64,000 nt of DNA from Streptomyces sp. NBC_00193 (GCF_026342735.1 NZ_JAPEMM010000003.1:146587-210586); one strand, 5' to 3'; shown: positions 35,202-44,437, counted from the stretch's first letter. Notes: generated by a model not told the origin, from the sequence alone. A program made the numbers and translations.

Positions 35202-36320
35202 ATGACCCAGGCACCCGCGGGCCCGCCCCCCAGCCCACCCCCGGCCCCCACCGCCGACCCCCACCCCCTCCTCCCTCGCCCTCGCCCTCGCCCCCGACTC
35301 CTCCCCTGGCCCGCACCCAGCCGCACCGCGGCCCTCCCGGCGCTCCTCTCCGTACTCCTCGCCGCGCTCCTCGCCCGCCCCTCCCTCGTCCCCAACACCC
35401 CCGGCCACCCCGGCAGCTTGCTGGAAACCTTCCTCCCCTGGCTCGGCCTGGCCGTCCCCCTCCTCCTCGCCCTGGCCCTAAGACGCCGCTCCGCGGCCAC
35501 CGCCCTGGCCCTCCTGCTCCCCACCGCCGCCTGGCTGGTCCAGTTCGGCGCCTTCCTCCCCCACGCCGCCACCCCCACACCCACCGCCCACTCAACCCAC
35601 CCCCCTCACACTGCTCCTCCCACCCTCACCACCGTCCAGCACAACATCAGCGACGAGAACCAGAACCCCTCCCACACCGCCAAGGCCCTCGCCGCCCCGC
35701 ACCCCACCCTCATCGCCGTCGAGGAACTCACCCCCACCGCCATCACGGCCTTCACCGCGACCCTCGGCGCCGACTATCCCCACCACGCCACCCACGGCAC
35801 GGTCGGCCTCTGGTCGACGTACCCGCTCACCGACGTCCGCCCCGTCGACATCAAGCCGTCGGCCCTCGCCGGAGACCCGCACTGGAACCGCGCCCTGCGC
35901 GCCACCGCCGCCACCCCCGGTGGGCCAGTCGCCGTCTACGTCGTCCACCTCCCCTCCCTTCGCCTCGGCGCCTCCGGCTTCGGCTCCGCCCGCCGCGACG
36001 AGAGCGCCGTCCTCCTCTGCTCCGTCCTCGCCGCGGAACCCGCCGACCGCGTCGTCCTGCTCGGAGACCTCAACGGCACCGCCGACGACCGCGGCCTGGC
36101 CCCCATCCGCACCGCCCTGGCGGCAAAGGGAACACCCACCCCGGCCACCGCCAAAGCCACCGGCTTCGCCTTCACCTGGCCCGCGGCCTTCCCCCTGGCC
36201 CGGATCGACCAGATCCTGGCCCGCTCGGGCACCGTCACCGGCGTCCGCACGCTCCCCGCCACGTCCAGCGATCACCTGCCCCTCACGGCCGACATCCAGT
36301 TCGGTCAATGTTTCGATTAA
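35202..36320 (+). CDS. Membrane-anchored endonuclease/exonuclease/phosphatase-family protein
   Basis: 372 aa. Proline-rich N-terminal 40 residues, two or three hydrophobic segments (about residues 43-60, 73-95, 100-117), then an EEP domain: VQHNISDENQN, LIAVEELTP with the metal Glu, VYVVHLPS, VLLGDLNGTADD and a C-terminal SSDHLPLTADI. Such proteins are usually extracytoplasmic phosphodiesterases or phosphatases. ATG at 35202 with AGGAAC upstream. Confidence 0.87.
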   Translation: MTQAPAGPPPSPPPAPTADPHPLLPRPRPRPRLLPWPAPSRTAALPALLSVLLAALLARPSLVPNTPGHPGSLLETFLPWLGLAVPLLLALALRRRSAATALALLLPTAAWLVQFGAFLPHAATPTPTAHSTHPPHTAPPTLTTVQHNISDENQNPSHTAKALAAPHPTLIAVEELTPTAITAFTATLGADYPHHATHGTVGLWSTYPLTDVRPVDIKPSALAGDPHWNRALRATAATPGGPVAVYVVHLPSLRLGASGFGSARRDESAVLLCSVLAAEPADRVVLLGDLNGTADDRGLAPIRTALAAKGTPTPATAKATGFAFTWPAAFPLARIDQILARSGTVTGVRTLPATSSDHLPLTADIQFGQCFD

Positions 36321-36329
36321 CGTACGGTC

Positions 36330-37508
36330 ATGACTGAATTCGTACTGGTGGCAGGCGCCTGGCTGGGAGCAGCGGCATGGGACGAGGTGGCCGCCGAACT
36401 CCGCACCGCACTGCGCAGCACGGGCGGCGACCACGAGGTCCACGCCCTGACCCTGTCCGGCCTCGCGGACAAGCAGGGCATCCCAGCCGGCCAGCAGACG
36501 CACGTCACGGACATAGTCGACGCCATCGACGAGCTCGGTCTGCGCGATGTGGTCCTCGTGGGCCACAGCTACTCCGGCATCCCGGTCGGCCAGGCCGCAG
36601 AGCGGATCGGCGCCCGCCTGAACCGGGTGGTCTTCGTCGACGCCAACGTCCCCACTCCCCACGGATCCTTCGTCTCCGGCTGGCTCGACGGCCGCTCCGC
36701 CGTAGAGGCCTCGATCGCCGCGAACGACGGTTTCTGGCCTCCCCTGCAGGCCGCCGACTGCGAGGGCCAGGGCCTCACGGACGAGCAGACCGCCCGGCTC
36801 CTCGCCGGCGCGACCCCGCACCCGGGCGCCACGCTCACCGAACCGGCCGTACTGACCCACCCCCTCTCCGAGCTCCCCGCGACCTACGTCAAATGCCTGC
36901 TGGACGGCGCCGAACCCCATCCCGACGTGGCGAAGCTCCTGGCCACCGGCCCGGACTGGCAGTGGGTCACCCTGGACACGGGCCACTGGCCGATGTTCTC
37001 CGCCCCGTCCGCCCTGGCCCGCATCCTCCTCGACGCCGCCGCGCAGGACACCCCGCCGCCGCCTTCCGGTCTTCACATCCAGGCGGTGGACGCCACCTCC
37101 GAAGCCGCCCTGAGCGACTGGCAGCACGTCCACAACACGGTCATCCCGACGGCCCTCCTCTCCCTGGAAGACGTACGGGAGCGCTCCGCACGCCACGTCC
37201 TGCACATCGCGCACCTCGGCGACGCCCTCGTCGGATGCACGACGCTGCGGGTCCCCGCCGCCGGCTCCACGACCGCCACGGTGATCACACGCGTCCTGCC
37301 CGCGTACCGGGGACGGGGTTTCGGCCGCGAGCTGTACTCCTACGCACTCGCCCAGGCACGGTCCCTCGGCGCCGAGGTGATCGAAACCGTGGTCCTCGCG
37401 TCCAACCCGGAGGGCCTGAGCTTTGCTCATCGGGCGGGCTTCATCGAGTTCGACCGCTACGTCCTGCCCGGCGACACCGTGCCCTTCGTGGACCTGCGCC
37501 TCGCGTGA
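36330..37508 (+). CDS. Alpha/beta hydrolase fused to a GNAT acetyltransferase
   Basis: 392 aa. Residues 1-235 are an alpha/beta hydrolase with nucleophile elbow VLVGHSYSGIPVG (Ser about 75) and a late LDTGHWPMF His. Residues about 248-392 are a GNAT domain with the acetyl-CoA loop VLPAYRGRGFGRELYSYAL and EVIETVVLASNPEGLSFAHRAGF. Stand-alone forms of both are common; the fusion is not. The GTG of a second, truncated GNAT gene overlaps its stop (GTGA). Confidence 0.88.
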   Translation: MTEFVLVAGAWLGAAAWDEVAAELRTALRSTGGDHEVHALTLSGLADKQGIPAGQQTHVTDIVDAIDELGLRDVVLVGHSYSGIPVGQAAERIGARLNRVVFVDANVPTPHGSFVSGWLDGRSAVEASIAANDGFWPPLQAADCEGQGLTDEQTARLLAGATPHPGATLTEPAVLTHPLSELPATYVKCLLDGAEPHPDVAKLLATGPDWQWVTLDTGHWPMFSAPSALARILLDAAAQDTPPPPSGLHIQAVDATSEAALSDWQHVHNTVIPTALLSLEDVRERSARHVLHIAHLGDALVGCTTLRVPAAGSTTATVITRVLPAYRGRGFGRELYSYALAQARSLGAEVIETVVLASNPEGLSFAHRAGFIEFDRYVLPGDTVPFVDLRLA

Positions 37509-37870
37509 GCGTCCCCTGGGTCCGTCTCGAACTCACGGTCCGCACCTTCGACTCCGCACGGTTCACCCCGTACGTCGACCGGTGCCGTGCGGAGGGCTTC
37601 AGCTTCACGACCCTCGCCCGGCTCGGCGACGCAGAGGACGCGCGCCGCAGGCTCTACGAGCTGAACAAGGAGTGCTCGGCCGACATCCCCGAGCGGGGCG
37701 CCCGGGGCCGGGGCATCTCCCTCGCCATGAAGACCCTCGGCATCGCCTTCGCCGACCACCACGCGGCCCCGGTCATCCGCACGATGCACCACCCCGCGAA
37801 CACCTCGGCCATCGCCATGAACCGCACCCTCGGCTACGTGGACGCGGACTGGCACCGGGAGACGCCCTAG
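37505..37870 (+). pseudogene. GNAT acetyltransferase with internal deletion
   Basis: 121 codons. N-terminal segment TRFDSARFTPYVDRCRAEGFSF-like and ...LYELNKECSADIP match the first 50 residues of a GNAT protein, then it jumps to RGARGRGISLAMKTLGIAFA and NTSAIAMNRTLGYVDADW, the acetyl-CoA loop and the end. The roughly 60-80 residues holding the central beta strands are missing, but the frame is kept. Probably a non-functional remnant. Its stop overlaps the EamA gene's stop in a CTAG. Confidence 0.7.
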
Positions 37871-38760
37871 GCCGGACTCCGCCGCTTCCGGGAGACCGCG
37901 ACCCCGGCCAGGCAGACCGCACCGCCGAGCAGGGTCAGCGCGGCCGGGACCTCGTCGAGGGCGATCCACGCGATGAGCACCACGACGGCGGGCACCGCGT
38001 AGGTGGTCGCGCCCATCTTCCCCGCGGTGGTCCGCGACAGCGCGTACGTCCAGGTGGTGAAGGCGAGCGCGGTCGGGAAGAGCCCCAGGTAGAGCATGTT
38101 GAGGACGGCGGCGAGCGGAGCTCCGGGAAGCTGGTCGACGAGCTGCCCGACGAAGGGCAGGGTGACGGCCGTACCGACGAAGCAGCCGTACGTGGTCACC
38201 TGGATCGGGCTCGCGTACGCCAGCGCCGGCTTCTGCGCGACCACCCCGGCCCCGTACGTGAGCGCGGCGACCAGGCAGAGCAGGACCCCTCCCAGCGAGG
38301 CGGACCCGCCGTTCGAGGTGGACAGTCCGACCAGCACCGCTCCGGCGAAGGAGACCGCCATGCCCGCCAACAGCAGGGGCGGGAAGCCCTCCTTCAGCAG
38401 CCAGCCGCTGAGCAGCGCGATCACGATCGGGCCGATGTTGACGATCATGGCCGCGGTACCGGCGTCCACGAGCTGCTCGCCCCAGTTCAGCGTCACCATG
38501 TAGAGCCCGAACCAGAGCACACCCGAGACCAGGATCCCGGGCCACGCCTGCCTCGGCGGCGGCGGCACCCGCTTGACGACCAGGACCAGCCCGAGCGCGA
38601 CCGAGGCGGTCAGCAAGCGTCCGAACGCGAGCGCTCCGGGCCCGAAGTGCGCGGCCGCCGAGCGGATCGAAACGAACGCGGAAGCCCACAGCACCACGGT
38701 CACTCCGGCGGCTATCAGAGCCCGCCGATCGGTCCTGACCTGATCAGACGTCTTGTCCAT
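37867..38760 (-). CDS. EamA/DMT-family permease
   Basis: 297 aa with about ten hydrophobic helices in two EamA halves. VVLWASAFVSIRSAAAHFGPGALAFGRLLTA in the first, MGATTYAVPAVVVLIAWIALDEVP in the second, the standard family motifs. Ends RKRRSPA, a positive cytoplasmic tail. Likely exports amino acids or metabolites; substrate unknown. Confidence 0.92.
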   Translation of the reverse strand: MDKTSDQVRTDRRALIAAGVTVVLWASAFVSIRSAAAHFGPGALAFGRLLTASVALGLVLVVKRVPPPPRQAWPGILVSGVLWFGLYMVTLNWGEQLVDAGTAAMIVNIGPIVIALLSGWLLKEGFPPLLLAGMAVSFAGAVLVGLSTSNGGSASLGGVLLCLVAALTYGAGVVAQKPALAYASPIQVTTYGCFVGTAVTLPFVGQLVDQLPGAPLAAVLNMLYLGLFPTALAFTTWTYALSRTTAGKMGATTYAVPAVVVLIAWIALDEVPAALTLLGGAVCLAGVAVSRKRRSPA

Positions 38761-38813
38761 GCGAGCAAGCTACCTGCCCCGCCCGAAAGGCCCGTTGCCC
38801 TTTTCCCGAGCGC

Positions 38814-38935
38814 CTACGCTCCGGCCGGAGCCAGCAGGCTGCGCAGCCGCTCCGCATAGCCCCGGGGGTGCGTGGTGTTGCCGTTGTGGCCGCCCGGGAA
38901 GACCCGTATCTCCGTGTCCAGGAGGGCCGCCATCG
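38814..38935 (-). pseudogene. C-terminal fragment of an alpha/beta hydrolase
   Basis: About 39 codons ending in a real-looking family terminus: IRVFPGGHNGNTTHPRGYAERLRSLL, with the catalytic His. No upstream body is present in this frame. Confidence 0.55.
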
Positions 38936-39403
38936 ACCTCTCGCGGCGCGACGCGGAGCCGGGACTGACCCCGCAACCCCTGGACGAGCGACGGCGTGCC
39001 AACTTCGGCTGCTTCATCGAGCACGACTTCACGGCCATCGCCGAGGACACCCTCGACGTGGACGCCCTGACCCGGACCCCGACGCGCACACCCCGACACC
39101 ACGGTCGGCGAGACGGCCCAGCGCACGGGCCTCCCGCAGAGCCAGGTCTCCGGCGCCGTCGCCCGCCTGCGCGAGGCCGGCTCCGTGCAGACCTCGCCCG
39201 ACCCGGCCGACCGCCGCCGCACACTGGTCCGTCAGGCCCCCGGCACCTCCGCGCGCGTGGCCGCCGTACGCGCCGCCGGGGCGTCCAAGGTCGAGGACGC
39301 CCTCGCCCGCGCCCTCGGCGAGACCGAGGCGGAACGACTGCCGGAGCTGACCCGGGCCCTGGAGGTCCTGGCCCGCCACCTGGTGCCCCGCGACACGCCC
39401 TGA
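38936..39403 (+). pseudogene. Scrambled remnants: hydrolase-like piece, then MarR C-terminal half
   Basis: From about 38,950 the plus strand reads RRRANFGCFIEHDFTAIAEDTLDVDAL, which looks like an internal hydrolase segment, then changes frame. From about 39,100 another frame gives VGETAQRTGLPQSQVSGAVARL, the recognition part of a MarR winged helix, continuing to 39403 (PELTRALEVLARHLVPRDTP). A TGA closes the MarR frame upstream, so its first half is gone. Confidence 0.5.
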
Positions 39404-39413
39404 CCACGCACCG

Positions 39414-40763
39414 TCAGGCGTCGCCCAGCAGCAGCTTCTTCTGCGGCTTGCCCATCGCATTGCGCGGGATCGCCGCCACGAACCGCACCTCGCGCGGCCG
39501 CTTGTGCACTGACAGGTGCGCGGCGACGAAGTCCGTCAGTTCCGGCCCGGTGACGCCCTCGGCCACCACGAAGGCCACGATCCGCTGCCCCAGATCCGCG
39601 TCCGGCAGTCCCACCACCGCCGCCTCGCTCACCTTGGGGTGGTCCAGCAGCGCGTTCTCGATCTCACCGGCGCCGATCCGGTAGCCCCCCGACTTGATCA
39701 TGTCGATGGAGGCCCGGCCGACGATCCGGTGGACCCCGTCGGCCTCGTCGACGGCCGCGATGTCGCCCGTACGGAACCACCCGTCCTCGGTGTAGGCGGC
39801 GGCCGTGGCCTCGGGCCGGCCCAGGTACCCGGAGAACAGCGTCGGCCCGGTGAGCTGGAGCTCGCCGATCTCCGCGCCGTCCTCCGCCGCGATCCGCGTA
39901 CGGATCCCCCGGAGCGGGGTGCCGACCGTACCGGGCCGCACCTCCCCGCCCGCGCGCCCGCTCACGGTGATCAGCGTCTCGGTCATCCCGTACCGCTCCA
40001 CGGGCCGCAGCCCGGTCAGCCGCTCCAGGTCCCGGAAGACCGGCGCGGGCAGCGCGGCACTGCCGGAGACGAGCAACCGGGCCCCGCCCAGCGCGGCGGC
40101 CGCCGCCGGCGCCCCCGCGATGCGGGACCACACGGTCGGCACCCCGAAGTACAGGCTGCCCCCGGCCTCCGCGTAGGCCTCCGGGGTGGGCCGCCCGGTG
40201 TGCACGAGACGGCTGCCGGTCCGCAGCGCGCCGAGCACCCCGAGAACCAGCCCGTGCACATGGAACAACGGCAGCCCGTGCACGAGGGTGTCCTCGGCGC
40301 TCCACTGCCAGGCCTCGGCGAGGGCGTCGAGATCGGCGGCCACGGCCTCGGCGGTGAGAACGACCCCCTTGGGCGGGCCGGTGGTCCCGGAGGTGTAGAG
40401 AATCAGCGCCGGCCGCCCGGGCCCGGCCACCGCCCCGTCCAAATCCCCGCCACCGCCCCCGCCACGCCGTGCGAAGTCCACATCGACGAGCACCGCGCCG
40501 GAGTCCCGCAGGATGTGCTCCCGCTCGGCGGGCCCCGCATCGGGCGGCAGCGGTACGAAGGGCACCCCGGCCAGCATCCCGCCGACCACGGCGGCGACGG
40601 TCTCCAGCGAGGCCGTCGCGGTCACCGCGAAGGCGGGCGCCCCGGCGACATCGCCGGCCACGGCACGAGCCGCGCCGAGCAGTTCCTCATAGGAGGCCTC
40701 CCGCCCGGCCACCCGCAGGGCATCGGGCCGGTCTCCATACACCCCGGTGAGCGCGGTCAGCAC
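39414..40763 (-). CDS. matB: Malonyl-CoA synthetase-like acyl-CoA ligase (MatB type)
   Basis: 449 aa. P-loop YTSGTTGPPKGVVL, GLPLFHVHGLVLGVLGALR (a MatB hallmark), LLVSGSAALP, ERYGMTETL, GWFRTGD, MIKSGGYRIGAGEIENALL, and catalytic Lys in IPRNAMGKPQKKLLL. Overall order and many blocks match streptomycete MatB, which makes malonyl- and methylmalonyl-CoA. GTG start. Clearly catalytically competent, in contrast to the degenerate ANL protein at 26716-28329. Confidence 0.88.
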   Translation of the reverse strand: MLTALTGVYGDRPDALRVAGREASYEELLGAARAVAGDVAGAPAFAVTATASLETVAAVVGGMLAGVPFVPLPPDAGPAEREHILRDSGAVLVDVDFARRGGGGGGDLDGAVAGPGRPALILYTSGTTGPPKGVVLTAEAVAADLDALAEAWQWSAEDTLVHGLPLFHVHGLVLGVLGALRTGSRLVHTGRPTPEAYAEAGGSLYFGVPTVWSRIAGAPAAAAALGGARLLVSGSAALPAPVFRDLERLTGLRPVERYGMTETLITVSGRAGGEVRPGTVGTPLRGIRTRIAAEDGAEIGELQLTGPTLFSGYLGRPEATAAAYTEDGWFRTGDIAAVDEADGVHRIVGRASIDMIKSGGYRIGAGEIENALLDHPKVSEAAVVGLPDADLGQRIVAFVVAEGVTGPELTDFVAAHLSVHKRPREVRFVAAIPRNAMGKPQKKLLLGDA

Positions 40764-40827
40764 TGATCCCCCTACGCAGTCCGATCACATCCAACCGCGC
40801 CACCCTACGTTCGATCCCGGCCACATC

Positions 40828-41012
40828 GACGCTCAAGGCGCCGGGTCCGGGACGGACCCACCCCACAGCCCCGCCGACGCTCAAGGCGCCGGGTCCGGGA
40901 CGGACCCACCCCACAGCCCCGCCGACGCTCAAGGCGCGGGGTCCGGGGCGGACCCACCCCACAGCCCCGCCGGCGTTTGAGGCGCGGGGTCCGGGGCGGA
41001 GCCCCGGGGAAC
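40828..41012. repeat. 48-bp tandem repeats ending in a GC hairpin
   Basis: Three 48-bp units (40828, 40876, 40924) beginning GACGCTCAAGGCG and ending CACAGCCCCGCC, then a fourth partial unit that ends in the hairpin CCGGGGCGGAGCCCCGG. Units 1 and 2 are nearly identical; unit 3 has a few changes. Lies in a 377-bp gene-free stretch between gdhA and matB. Confidence 0.85.
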
Positions 41013-41140
41013 GGAGGAAGGGCGGGTCGGGGACAACCTCACGCAGCACCACCCACGACCGGCACCCCGCACCCCGCCCCGCCCCTCAGCACGCCAACGC
41101 GCCAACACGCCAACACGCCAGGACGACGCGCGTCAGCGCG

Positions 41141-42505
41141 TCAGATCAACCCCTGCGCCAGCATCGCGTCCGCCACCCGCTCGAACCCCGCGATGTTCGC
41201 CCCGGTCACATAGTCCCCGGCGGAGCCGTACCGCTCGGAGGTCGCGTACGACACCGCGTGGATGTCCCGCATGATCCCCGCCAGCTCCGCCTCGACCCGC
41301 TCCGCGCTCCACGCCACGCGCCCCGCGTTCTGCGCCATCTCCAGCGCGCTGACCGCGACCCCGCCCGCGTTCGCCGCCTTGCCCGGCCCGAAGGAGACCC
41401 CGGCCGCCTGCAGCAGGTGCACCGCCTCCGGCGTGGTCGGCATGTTCGCGCCCTCCGACACCGCCTTGACCCCGTTCGCGATCAGCGTCCGCGCGTCATC
41501 GGCGGTCAGCTCGTTCTGCGTGGCCGACGGGAAGGCGACCTCCGCCGCCACGTCCCAGACGCGCCCGCCCGGCACGAACCGCGCCGACGGCCCGCGACGC
41601 TGCGCGTACTCGCTCACGCGCCCGCGCTCGACCTCCTTGATCTGCTTCAGCAGTGCGAGGTCGATGCCCTTCTCATCGACCACGTACCCCTGGGAGTCGG
41701 ACGCCGTCAGCGGGTTCGCCCCCAGCTGCTGCAGCTTCTCGATCGTGTACAGCGCGACGTTGCCCGAGCCGGAAACGACCGCCGCCAGCCCGTCCAGCGA
41801 CAGCCCCTTGACCGCCAGCATCTCGGCGGCGAACAGCACGCTGCCGTAGCCCGTGGCCTCCGGACGGATCAGCGAGCCGCCCCAGCCCTGGCCCTTGCCG
41901 GTCAGGACGCCGGCCTCCCAGCGGTTGGTGATGCGCCGGTACTGACCGAACAGGTAGCCGATCTCACGCCCGCCCACACCGATGTCACCCGCCGGCACGT
42001 CCGTGTGCTCACCGATGTGCCGGTAGAGCTCGGTCATGAAGGACTGGCAGAAGCGCATGACCTCGGCGTCCGACCGCCCGTGCGGGTCGAAGTCGCTGCC
42101 GCCCTTGCCGCCGCCGATGCCGAGCCCGGTCAGCGCGTTCTTGAAGATCTGCTCGAAGCCGAGGAACTTCACCACGCCGATGTCCACGGACGGGTGAAAG
42201 CGCAGGCCGCCCTTGTACGGGCCGAGCGCGCTGTTGAATTCGACGCGGTAGCCACGATTGACGTGGACGCGACCGCGGTCATCGGTCCACGGCACCCGGA
42301 AGATGATCTGCCGCTCCGGTTCGACGAGCCGCTCCAGCAGGGCCACACCCGGTTCCGCGTACTCGGGACGCGCCGCGAACACGGGGGCCAGGGTGTCCAG
42401 GACCTCCCGTACAGCCTGGTGGAACTCGGGCTGGGCGGGGTTCCGGCGCTCGATGTCGGCGCGCAGCGCGTCCAGCCGGCCCTGCGGGTCCTTGGGGTCC
42501 GTCAC
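41141..42505 (-). CDS. gdhA: NADP-specific glutamate dehydrogenase
   Basis: 454 aa, hexameric small-subunit type. Substrate site NSALGPYKGGLRFHPSV, GGGKGGSDFDPHGRSD, cofactor loop VVSGSGNVALYTIEKL, and EGANMPTTPEAVHLL. GTG at 42505 with GGAGGA 7 bp upstream. Forms glutamate from ammonia and 2-oxoglutarate, the amino donor for transaminases. Often a single chromosomal gene in Streptomyces, so its presence near a telomere is a point for locating the window. Confidence 0.95.
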   Translation of the reverse strand: MTDPKDPQGRLDALRADIERRNPAQPEFHQAVREVLDTLAPVFAARPEYAEPGVALLERLVEPERQIIFRVPWTDDRGRVHVNRGYRVEFNSALGPYKGGLRFHPSVDIGVVKFLGFEQIFKNALTGLGIGGGKGGSDFDPHGRSDAEVMRFCQSFMTELYRHIGEHTDVPAGDIGVGGREIGYLFGQYRRITNRWEAGVLTGKGQGWGGSLIRPEATGYGSVLFAAEMLAVKGLSLDGLAAVVSGSGNVALYTIEKLQQLGANPLTASDSQGYVVDEKGIDLALLKQIKEVERGRVSEYAQRRGPSARFVPGGRVWDVAAEVAFPSATQNELTADDARTLIANGVKAVSEGANMPTTPEAVHLLQAAGVSFGPGKAANAGGVAVSALEMAQNAGRVAWSAERVEAELAGIMRDIHAVSYATSERYGSAGDYVTGANIAGFERVADAMLAQGLI

Positions 42506-42572
42506 GGTCTGTTCCTCCAGGTCTCGATGTGGGGACCGGCCCCGAGATGCGGCTCGAAGCTTCGGAGCAGAA

Positions 42573-42587
42573 TTCCGCATGGCGGAA
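42573..42587. promoter_or_regulatory. Candidate operator upstream of gdhA
   Basis: Perfect inverted repeat TTCCGC-ATG-GCGGAA, 68 bp upstream of the gdhA start, of a shape bound by IclR- or GntR-type nitrogen regulators. The regulator is not identified. Confidence 0.45.
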
Positions 42588-42747
42588 ACTAACATCCGAA
42601 CACAGTCCCCAGCCGGAGGGTACCCCTCCAGCCGACCACGGCCACGAGCCTTTCCGGCCTGCTCTCATCGGCGCCCACTCCACCATGGATGACTCGACGC
42701 GCGCTCCACCATGGACAGAACCACGGGGCAGGACATAGACAGGCCAT

Positions 42748-43236
42748 ATGGACATCGCACGAGTCGCCGCCCTCGTCGCCGCGACGCTCACCACAGGCCT
42801 GATGGCGGGCCTCTTCTTCGCGTTCGACGTCTCGGTGATGCCGGCGCTGAAGCGATCCGACGACCGGACCCTGATCTCCGTGATGCAGCGCGTGAACACG
42901 TCCATCATCAATGGCTGGTTCATACTGGCGTTCCTGGGCGCGCTCCTGTTCACCGGCCTCGCCCTGGCCCTGCACCTGCCCGCCGGCGAGCACGCGCCGC
43001 TGCCCGCGCTGGCGGCCGCCCTCGTCCTCTACGTGCTCGCCGTCGCGGTCACCGGCCGGGTGAACATCCCCCTCAACAACGCACTGGAGGCGGCCGGCCC
43101 CGCCGAGCGGATCGCGGATCCGGCCGCCGTGCGCGCGGCGTTCGAGAAGAAGTGGGTACCCGCCAACCGCTGGCGTACCACCCTGTGCACGGCCGCCCTG
43201 GCCTGCCAGTCCTGGGCCCTCCTGGCGGCCGCCTAG
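42748..43236 (+). CDS. DUF1772 (anthrone-oxygenase-like) membrane protein, copy A
   Basis: 162 aa, four hydrophobic helices. GLMAGLFFAFDVSVMPALKRSDDRTLISVMQRVN and VNIPLNNALEAAG are the DUF1772 signatures. Some members assist oxygenation of aromatic anthrones, but most have no known role. Convergent paralogue of the next gene; stops share CTAG at 43233-43236. Confidence 0.88.
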   Translation: MDIARVAALVAATLTTGLMAGLFFAFDVSVMPALKRSDDRTLISVMQRVNTSIINGWFILAFLGALLFTGLALALHLPAGEHAPLPALAAALVLYVLAVAVTGRVNIPLNNALEAAGPAERIADPAAVRAAFEKKWVPANRWRTTLCTAALACQSWALLAAA

Positions 43237-43790
43237 GCCCTCAGCGCCCGCGCCCGGACGCCGCCGGCCGCTCCCGTCGCCCCCGTCGCCCGCCCGTACA
43301 GTACGAGCGCCCGCGCCAGTGCGGTCAGCGCCGCCGCGCAGAGCAGGGTGCGCACGATGTTCGCCGTCTCCCAGGCGCCCTTGAACTTCTCGACGACCGA
43401 GAAGTCGGTCAGCTTCGCGGCGTCACCCACGTCGGCGAGCTCATTGTTGAGCGGAATGTTGACCGCGAAGGTGACGACGAGCACGACGAGGTACGCCGCC
43501 GCGGCCACCGCGGCCCACAGCGCGACCGTACGGCGCCCGGCGCGCGCCTCGACGAACGCCGCGGCGAAGGCGGCGAGCAGCGTGACGACGAAGACCGTCC
43601 CGAAGAGCGGATTGCCGTCGATGACGGCGTTGAAGCTCTGCATCGCCGTGACGTACGTACGGTCGTCGGTCTTCGCCAGTCCCGGCATCACCGAGACGTC
43701 GAAGGCGAAGAACAGCCCCGCCATCAGGCCGACCAGGACGGTCGACAGGACGAGCAGTGCGGTGGAGAGTCTCGTACCGGTGGTTCCCAT
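43233..43790 (-). CDS. DUF1772 membrane protein, copy B
   Basis: 185 aa, with GLMAGLFFAFDVSVMPGLAKTDDRTYVTAMQSFN, so nearly identical in its first motif to copy A, and VNIPLNNELADVG. The two genes lie tail to tail, an inverted duplication that has since diverged in the rest. Confidence 0.88.
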   Translation of the reverse strand: MGTTGTRLSTALLVLSTVLVGLMAGLFFAFDVSVMPGLAKTDDRTYVTAMQSFNAVIDGNPLFGTVFVVTLLAAFAAAFVEARAGRRTVALWAAVAAAAYLVVLVVTFAVNIPLNNELADVGDAAKLTDFSVVEKFKGAWETANIVRTLLCAAALTALARALVLYGRATGATGAAGGVRARALRA

Positions 43791-43951
43791 CAGCTGTGCC
43801 CCCGTATATGAGTCGAAATCCGAATCCGGGAAGCTCCCACCGCCCCCCGACGGCTGTTGATCGTGCCATCACCGGCGCTATCCGGCCCGTGAATCCTCCG
43901 TGCCGCACAGCCCCCGCCAACTCGCATGTAGCGCACACGTAGGCTGCCCGG

Positions 43952-44437
43952 ATGAGCACATCCGCCGCCTCCCTGCGCCTCGCACCGGTCACCCCCGGCA
44001 ACTTCGCCGCCGTCTGCGCGCTGTCGGTCCGCCCCGACCAGGAGCACCTCGTCTCCCCGGTCGTGAAGTCGCTGGCCGAGGCCTACGCCCACGGCGAGAC
44101 GGCCTGGCCCAGGGCGATCGTCGACGGCGACGAGGTCGTCGGCTTCGTCATGGCCTTCCTCGACATCCCCTGGAACCCGGCCGAGGACCCGAGGGACATC
44201 CGCTCCGGCCTCTGGCGCCTGAACATCTCGGCCGCCCACCAGTCCAAGGGCTACGGCCGCTTCGCGGTGACGGCGGTCACCGCCGAACTCCGCCGCCGGG
44301 GCGCCTCCCACGCCTACGTCACCTGGCACCCGGGCCCCGGCACCCCCGAACCCTTCTACCTCTCCCTCGGCTTCCGCCCGACGGGCGAACAGAGCGACGG
44401 CGAAACCGTGGCCGTTCTCGACCTCGCACACCTGTAA
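43952..44437 (+). CDS. GNAT acetyltransferase (spermine/spermidine acetyltransferase-like)
   Basis: 161 aa. LRLAPVTPGNFAAVCAL at the start, DQEHLVSPVVKSLAEAY, and acetyl-CoA loop SAAHQSKGYGRFAVTAV, as in Bacillus BltD-like enzymes. The ATG has no Shine-Dalgarno; TAGGCT ends 6 bp before it, so a leaderless transcript is likely. Substrate only inferred. Confidence 0.85.
   Translation: MSTSAASLRLAPVTPGNFAAVCALSVRPDQEHLVSPVVKSLAEAYAHGETAWPRAIVDGDEVVGFVMAFLDIPWNPAEDPRDIRSGLWRLNISAAHQSKGYGRFAVTAVTAELRRRGASHAYVTWHPGPGTPEPFYLSLGFRPTGEQSDGETVAVLDLAHL

Noticed and set aside
33761..36337. An 858-aa plus-strand protein over the solute-binding gene
   Set aside because: Shadow of the minus-strand gene and of the endonuclease gene in another frame; Pro/Arg/His composition.
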